From NCBI RefSeq assembly GCF_003610405.1, contig NZ_RAQC01000001.1:1302001-1366000 (forward strand): a DNA stretch of 64,000 bases. Direction: 5' to 3'. Within the stretch, counting starts at the first letter, position 1, and the number at the start of each line of letters is the position of its first letter. This document shows positions 59,596 to 64,000 of the stretch, one piece after another. A program made the translations under genes and the position numbers. The DNA is from Microbacterium sp. AG238. Lineage in GTDB: Bacteria > Actinomycetota > Actinomycetes > Actinomycetales > Microbacteriaceae. A model generated the notes under the pieces. It did not search any database. It was given only the letters and a program-made list of their open reading frames with translations, and had not been told where the DNA came from.

Positions 59596-61653
59596 TCAGC
59601 CCTCCTGCGCGAGCACCGCGACACCGCGGGGAGCGATCGTGACCGCGTCCGACGCACCGCGCTCGGCGGCACCGGCGAGCAGGTCACCGGGCACGGTCAC
59701 CGCGACCTCCGCATCCGTGCGGTTCGCCAGGAACACGTAACGTCCGTCCTCGTGGCGGCGGACGATCACGTCGATGTCTCCGTCTGCCGCGAGCGGGTCT
59801 GCCGCGAGCGCCGGGATGTCGCCGGCCAAGCGCCGCATGACGTCAGCGGCCCCCGCGCGCCCGATCGCCGCCGACACGTACGTGGCGCTCCCGGCGCCGC
59901 CGTCCCGGCCGCTTCGGCGGCGCGTGACGGCGGGGGCGCCCTCGAGGTCGCCACCGACGTACGCATCGAGCACGTCGACATCCGGCTCGACACGCGCGAT
60001 GCGCTCGCTCCAGTCGCGGACGACCGCGCCCGACGCGAGGGATGCCGTCTCGCCCGGCAGCATCGGCACGAACTCCTCGATCGTGATGCCGAGCAGATCG
60101 CGCAGCGCACCCGGGTAGCCGCCGAGCCACACCCGGTCGTTCTCGTCGACGACACCCGAGAAGTAGGTGGTGACGAGGTGCCCGCCCGCCGCGACGAAAG
60201 CAGTCAGACGCTCGCGCAGCGCCGCCGGGATGACGTGAAGCATCGGGGCGACGACGACCTCGTAGCCGGCGAGGTCGGTCGCGACGGGAACGACGTCGAC
60301 GCGCACACCGAGGTCGAGGAGCGCCCGGTACCACAGCAGGGTCTCGTCGTCGTACGCGGGCGACTCGGAGGGGTGCGAGTCGCGTCCGCTGACCCACCAC
60401 GACTCGTAGTCGAACACCAGCGCGACGCGGGCCCGCTCGCGCCGGCTTCCGGTGACGGGAGCGAGGTCGCGCAGCTGCGACCCGAGGTCGACGACGTCTC
60501 GGAACACCCGGCTCTCGGCGCCCGCGTGCGGGACCATGCCGGAGTGGTAGCGCTCGCCCCCGGCGCGCGACTGCCGCCACTGGAAGTAGCAGACAGCGTC
60601 CGCACCGTGCCCGACATGGGTCAGGGCATCGCGCACCAGTTCGCCGGGACGCTTGGGCGGGTTCACTGCACGCCAGTTCACCGCGCTCGGCGCGTGCTCC
60701 ATGAGGAACCAGGGCCGGCCGCCGGCGATGTTGCCCGTGAGGTTCGACCAGAACGACAGGTCGTCGCGCCCGAGCTCGCCGGGACGCAGGTAGTGGTCGT
60801 TCGAGACGAAGTCGACGTCGCCGACCCACGAGGGGTAATCGATGTCGCGGACGTTCTGAGCGACCATGAAGTTCGTCGTGCGCGGGATGCCCGGGGTCAC
60901 CTCGGCGAGCACCGCGTTCTCGGCGCGGAGGTGGTCGCGCACGGCATCCGACGAGAAGCGCTCGAAGTCGAGCTGCTGCCCGGGGTTGCGCTGCGTCGGG
61001 GCGGCGCGCGGCGGCAGGATCTCGTCCCACTCCTCGTAGTGCTGCGACCAGAAGGCCGTGCCCCAGGCCTCGTTGAGCGCGTCGAGGGTCGAGTAACGCT
61101 CCTGCAGCCAGACCCGGAACGCGCGGGCGGCGTCATCCGAGAAGTCGTAGAGGTTGTGGCAGCCGAGCTCGTTCGAGATGTGCCAGGCCACGACAGCCGG
61201 GTGGTCGGCGTAGCGCTCGGCGAGCGCACGGGTCAGCCGCAGGGCGTACTCGCGGAACACCGGCGATGTCGGCCGCCAGTGCTGCCGCGCTCCCGGCCAG
61301 AGCGTCGTCCCGTCGATCGCCTGCGGCAGGATCTCGGGGTGCAGCTTGGCGAGCCACGGCGGCGGCGACGCGGTCGCGGTGGCGAGATCGACGTCGATGC
61401 CGTTGGTGTGGAGCAGCTCGATGACCTCGTCGAGCCAGCCGAAGTCCCACTGGCCGGGGCGCGGTTCGAGCAGCGCCCACGAGAAGATGCCCAGCGAGAC
61501 GATGTTGACCCCGGCCTCGCGCATCAGCCGGACGTCCTCGTCCCACACCTCGCGGGGCCACTGCTCGGGGTTGTAATCGGCGCCGTAGCGCATGCGTCCC
61601 GGGCCGAGCGCCCCGTCCTTCACCCAGCGGTACGTCGTGTCATCCGTTGCCAT
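59596..61653 (-). CDS. Beta-galactosidase, GH42
   Basis: A 685-residue GH42 enzyme, typical length. YGADYNPEQWPREVWDEDVRLMREAGVN at residues 23-50 (split) starts the TIM barrel; acid/base Glu in WHISNELGCHNLYDF (~159); nucleophile Glu in PWFLMEHAPSAVNW (~318). A trimerisation domain (~400-610) and a C-terminal beta domain follow. No signal peptide, so it acts in the cytosol on imported beta-galactosides. Leaderless: TACGCT six bases before ATG 61653, in the shared symmetric region with the divergent TetR gene. Confidence 0.95.
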   Translation of the reverse strand: MATDDTTYRWVKDGALGPGRMRYGADYNPEQWPREVWDEDVRLMREAGVNIVSLGIFSWALLEPRPGQWDFGWLDEVIELLHTNGIDVDLATATASPPPWLAKLHPEILPQAIDGTTLWPGARQHWRPTSPVFREYALRLTRALAERYADHPAVVAWHISNELGCHNLYDFSDDAARAFRVWLQERYSTLDALNEAWGTAFWSQHYEEWDEILPPRAAPTQRNPGQQLDFERFSSDAVRDHLRAENAVLAEVTPGIPRTTNFMVAQNVRDIDYPSWVGDVDFVSNDHYLRPGELGRDDLSFWSNLTGNIAGGRPWFLMEHAPSAVNWRAVNPPKRPGELVRDALTHVGHGADAVCYFQWRQSRAGGERYHSGMVPHAGAESRVFRDVVDLGSQLRDLAPVTGSRRERARVALVFDYESWWVSGRDSHPSESPAYDDETLLWYRALLDLGVRVDVVPVATDLAGYEVVVAPMLHVIPAALRERLTAFVAAGGHLVTTYFSGVVDENDRVWLGGYPGALRDLLGITIEEFVPMLPGETASLASGAVVRDWSERIARVEPDVDVLDAYVGGDLEGAPAVTRRRSGRDGGAGSATYVSAAIGRAGAADVMRRLAGDIPALAADPLAADGDIDVIVRRHEDGRYVFLANRTDAEVAVTVPGDLLAGAAERGASDAVTIAPRGVAVLAQEG

Positions 61654-61659
61654 GCGATC

Positions 61660-61709
61660 AGCGTAGACCCAAACACGTGCAGATGCACGGGATTGGCGTG
61701 TTCTACGCT
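61660..61709. promoter_or_regulatory. Symmetric divergent promoter/operator of GH42 and TetR genes
   Basis: Outer arms AGCGTAGA (61660-61667) and TCTACGCT (61702-61709) place an identical -10 TACGCT exactly six bases before each ATG, in opposite directions. AACACG/CGTGTT form a second pair. Between them CGTGCAGATGCACG (61676-61689) is a perfect palindrome lying at the -35 position of both promoters. A TetR dimer there would repress both leaderless genes together. Confidence 0.7.
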
Positions 61710-61715
61710 CGGGTC

Positions 61716-62333
61716 ATGGCATCCGACCCCGCCCACCCTCGCGGGCCGTACGCGAAGAGCGCCGCTCGCCGCGCCGAGATCGTGGCGTCGGCGACCGTCG
61801 TGTTCGGCACCCACGGGTACCGCGGCGGGTCGCTCCGCCAGATCGCCAAGCAACTCGACCTGAGCCTGACGACCGTGATGCACCACTTCCCCACGAAGGT
61901 CTCGCTGCTGGCGGCGGTACTCGAGCAGGAGGATGCCGCCGACACCGACTTCCCCGCGCGCGCCGCGCGCGACGGGTTCATCCCGAGCGTGCTGGCGATC
62001 GTCGAACGCAACCTCGCGCGGCGCGAGCTCGTGCGCATGTTCTCGATCGTGTCGGCCGAGGCCACGCACCCCGAGCACGAGGCGCACGCGTGGCTGCTCG
62101 AGCGCTACCGCGCGGTCACCGAGACCTACGCCGCGGCCATCGCCGACGACTGCGCCCGCGGCCGCCTGGAGGCGCGAGACGACCCCCGCGCCCTCGCCGA
62201 CCTCGTGATCAGCGGATGGGAAGGCATCCAGATCCGCTGGCTGACCGACGACACCGACCCGGTTGCGGCGATGCGCCTGCTGCTCGTCGGCCTGCTGCAG
62301 CCCCGCCCGACGATCAGCCGCGGTCGGCGATGA
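61716..62333 (+). CDS. TetR-family regulator, divergent from GH42
   Basis: A 205-residue TetR-family protein. Helix-turn-helix at ~15-62 (AARRAEIVASATVVFGTHGYRGGSLRQIA split, then QLDLSLTTVMHHFPTK). The C-terminal ligand domain (~75-200) has ERNLARRELVRMFSIVSAEATHPEHEAH near 108 (split), frequent in regulators of sugar-hydrolase genes of actinobacteria. Divergent from the GH42 gene with a shared symmetric operator, it likely represses itself and the galactosidase. Leaderless ATG 61716. Its 3' end overlaps the convergent epimerase gene by 20 bases. Confidence 0.9.
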   Translation: MASDPAHPRGPYAKSAARRAEIVASATVVFGTHGYRGGSLRQIAKQLDLSLTTVMHHFPTKVSLLAAVLEQEDAADTDFPARAARDGFIPSVLAIVERNLARRELVRMFSIVSAEATHPEHEAHAWLLERYRAVTETYAAAIADDCARGRLEARDDPRALADLVISGWEGIQIRWLTDDTDPVAAMRLLLVGLLQPRPTISRGRR

Positions 62334-63117
62334 CCTGTCCGTAGCCCTCGACGAACGTCGGGAACGTGAAGTCGATCATCGCTGCGAGGCGCGAGCCGTC
62401 GAGCACCTTGCCGCGATCCGCGTCCGGCCCCGCCTCCGCGCGTGGCGGTGCGGCGACGCCGAGGCGGTCGGCGATGAACTCGACCACCTCTCCGAGGGTC
62501 GCGGGTCGCCGGTCGACCCCGTGCAACAGCGACGGCGGCGCGTCGGCATCGAGCAGGTGCGCGAGGGCACGAACGAGGTCGACCTCGTGGATGCGGTTGG
62601 TGCGGCGATCGTAGTCGACCGCCTCGCCCGCGACGACCTGGCGGATGAGGCGTTCGCGCCCGGGACCGTAGATCCCCGCGGGCCGCACGACGATCGCGTC
62701 GAAGAGGTCGCGTGCCGCATTCTCGCCGTCGACGAGCTGTTCGCCGCGCGCGCTGGTGGGCCGGGGCTCGTCTTCCTCGTCGAGGGTGCGCTCGGGCCCC
62801 CAGCCCTCGAAGACGCGCGTCGACGACACGAAGACGGTGCGCTCGGGCGGCTTCGGAAGGGCCCGCGCGATCCGCTCGAGCGCTGTGCGGTAGAAGCCGG
62901 GGTCATCCCCCGGCGGAAGCGTCACGACCATCGCGTCGACGGCCGGCAACGCCATGTCGAGGGGCGCCGCCAGATCGGCGACGATCGGGGTGAACGCGGG
63001 ACGGATGCCGGCGGCGCTCCGCCGGATCGCAACGACCTCCTGCCCCGCGTCGACCAGGCTCTCGCCGAGACGTGTAGCGACCTTGCCGGATCCGACCAGG
63101 AGCGTGCGAGCAGTCAT
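62314..63117 (-). CDS. NAD(P)-binding, sugar epimerase-like protein (atypical SDR)
   Basis: A 267-residue atypical SDR. The cofactor loop LLVGSGKVATRLGESLVDAG is at ~6-25. VFVSSTRVFEGWG near 95, VVRPAGIYGPGRERLI near 142 and RTNRIHEVDLVRALAHLLD near 171 are typical of NAD-dependent epimerase/dehydratase (YeeZ-like) proteins; the usual YxxxK is replaced by STRVFEG...EQLV, so catalysis is uncertain. ATG 63117 with GGAGG. Monocistronic; convergent with the TetR gene. Confidence 0.82.
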   Translation of the reverse strand: MTARTLLVGSGKVATRLGESLVDAGQEVVAIRRSAAGIRPAFTPIVADLAAPLDMALPAVDAMVVTLPPGDDPGFYRTALERIARALPKPPERTVFVSSTRVFEGWGPERTLDEEDEPRPTSARGEQLVDGENAARDLFDAIVVRPAGIYGPGRERLIRQVVAGEAVDYDRRTNRIHEVDLVRALAHLLDADAPPSLLHGVDRRPATLGEVVEFIADRLGVAAPPRAEAGPDADRGKVLDGSRLAAMIDFTFPTFVEGYGQVIADRG

Positions 63118-63187
63118 GCCCCCATCCTCCCAGGGCGCGGCGCGGGCGGGGCCGGGGTTCCGGGGCGCTAGCGTCCGTGAAACGACG

Positions 63188-63208
63188 AAACCCCGGCGAA
63201 CCGGGGCT
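63188..63208 (-). terminator. Terminator of tRNA-Ser
   Basis: CCCCGG (63191-63196), CGAA loop, CCGGGG (63201-63206), followed on the minus strand by TTTCGTCGTTT. It ends the tRNA-Ser transcript. Confidence 0.65.
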
Positions 63209-63215
63209 TCTGTCA

Positions 63216-63307
63216 TGGCGGAGACGGAGGGATTTGAACCCTCGGTCCCCTTACGGGGACTCCACCTTAGCAGGGTGGTGCACTAGGCCTGACTATGCGA
63301 CGTCTCC
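63216..63307 (-). tRNA. tRNA-Ser (anticodon GCT)
   Basis: A class II tRNA on the minus strand. Acceptor stem GGAGACG/CGTCTCC (63307-63301 with 63226-63220), anticodon stem CCACC/GGTGG around CTGCTAA, giving GCT. A long variable arm GTCCCC-GTAA-GGGGAC confirms Ser. The T arm has GGTTCAAATCC. Discriminator G at 63219 and the encoded CCA at 63218-63216 complete the end. TATGAT (63351-63346) about 39 bases upstream is a possible -10. Confidence 0.96.
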
Positions 63308-63398
63308 ACGGCATCCGACGCGAGACGGCGCGGATGCACCCGGCAATCATAGCCCGCTCCGACGCAGGCTCCGAATCGAGCGCCGGAAAGCCCCCGTC

Positions 63399-64000
63399 TC
63401 AGCGCGAGCTGACGGTGCACGTCACCTGCGCCGCGGTCTGGCCCGTGACCGACTCGGGCAGCACGACCGGCGCACCGGCCTCGGGCGCATCTGTCGCGGG
63501 CGCATCCGTGGTCGCCTCCGGGTCGGCGGGCGCCGCGGAATCCGTCGGAGCAGGGGCGGGCGGAGCGGCCTCACCGACGACCTCGGTGCCGTAGCCGTCG
63601 CTCGTCGAGCCGCTCAGCTGCACCGGCTGGTTGGCGGCGAGCGCGTCGAACAGCACCTTCGCGGCGCTCTCGACCGGCTGCACGCGCGACCCCCCGTTGA
63701 CGTAGGCCGTGGGGTACTGCACGAACACGATGTCCTCGTAGGGCACGCTGCGCATGGCGAGAGCGATCTGCACCATCCGCTGCGGGCTCGACAGCGACGA
63801 GCTGAGCTTGATCTGTCCGGTGGCGACCTGGTCGACGGCCGTGGTGGCGAGGTTGAGCAGCGCGGCCGGGTTGCCGAGCACGCCGTCGGACTGCAGCTTG
63901 CGCACCATCGAACTCATGAACTGCTGCTGGTTCGAGATGCGACCGAGGTCGGAGCCGTCGCCGATCGCGTATCGCGTGCGCAGGAACTGCAACGCCTCCG
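63399..64000 (-). CDS. LytR-CpsA-Psr (LCP) family protein, C-terminal part
   Basis: Only the last ~200 residues are in the window; the 5' end lies beyond base 64000. LQFLRTRYAIGDGSDLGRISNQQQFM at the visible start (split) contains the R-x-R and DLGR-x-x-RQQ-type signature of LCP phosphotransferases, which attach teichoic acid or other glycopolymers to peptidoglycan outside the membrane. The rest of the LCP domain (~30-130) is followed by a Pro/Ala/Thr-rich tail ending TCTVSSR. It could use glycans made by the glycosyltransferase cluster at 49-59 kb; no direct link is visible. Confidence 0.9.
   Translation of the reverse strand, partial: EALQFLRTRYAIGDGSDLGRISNQQQFMSSMVRKLQSDGVLGNPAALLNLATTAVDQVATGQIKLSSSLSSPQRMVQIALAMRSVPYEDIVFVQYPTAYVNGGSRVQPVESAAKVLFDALAANQPVQLSGSTSDGYGTEVVGEAAPPAPAPTDSAAPADPEATTDAPATDAPEAGAPVVLPESVTGQTAAQVTCTVSSR

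Overview
The window is about 70 % G+C. Genes are dense, start codons are often GTG, and many genes begin 6-7 bases after a TAnnnT -10 element (leaderless mRNAs). Together with gene content (small M-G-x-L-x-Y-G proteins, an LCP wall protein, a secreted acidic repeat protein, a PTS beta-glucoside system) this points to a Microbacteriaceae actinobacterium, probably Microbacterium or a close relative. It looks like ordinary chromosome: I see no rRNA, insertion sequence, prophage or CRISPR array.

Layout. 1-3.2 kb: 3'-truncated alditol oxidase, tRNA-Arg(ACG), small conserved proteins and two membrane proteins. 3.3-8.5 kb: an L-arabinose operon (LacI regulator, FGGY kinase, AraA, aldose epimerase) with a palindromic operator but no araD. 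8.6-12.3 kb: secreted repeat protein, PadR regulator, FUSC membrane protein, DUF1992 protein. 12.4-19.9 kb: a sulfur neighbourhood (cbs-metB, nitroreductase, flavin reductase, rhodanese, MetY, DszA/NtaA-type monooxygenase). cbs-metB is preceded by a short Cys-rich leaderless leader peptide and alternative hairpins that look like a cysteine attenuator. 19.9-24.9 kb: MMPL exporter with TetR repressor and operator, a NarL/DosR-type regulator with a degenerate receiver, and DoxX with a DosR-like box. 24.9-32.3 kb: small proteins, Gfo/Idh oxidoreductase, two copies of a small protein family each beside a MarR regulator, and a SRPBCC/FAD oxidoreductase/Zn-alcohol dehydrogenase group.

32.4-44.0 kb: an aromatic catabolic cluster for homoprotocatechuate (3,4-dihydroxyphenylacetate) meta-cleavage: FAD aromatic hydroxylase and MFS transporter on one strand; a FAH-RraA fusion, GntR regulator, HpaE, HpaD, HpaH and HpaI on the other; and a ThDP enzyme beside them. 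44.0-48.4 kb: a beta-glucoside PTS, 6-phospho-beta-glucosidase and LicT antiterminator, with RAT site, overlapping terminator and promoter all visible. 48.4-59.6 kb: a SDR and a seven-gene glycosyltransferase cluster that also holds the third member of the small protein family. 59.6-62.3 kb: GH42 beta-galactosidase and a divergent TetR regulator sharing a symmetric promoter/operator. 62.3-64 kb: NAD(P)-binding sugar-epimerase-like protein, tRNA-Ser(GCT) and the 3' part of an LCP protein.

The best candidates for new biology are the Cys-codon leader before cbs-metB, the MarR-linked small protein family with conserved upstream elements, the pseudo-receiver regulator beside a DosR-like box, and the leaderless FAH-RraA gene whose start codon lies inside a palindromic operator.
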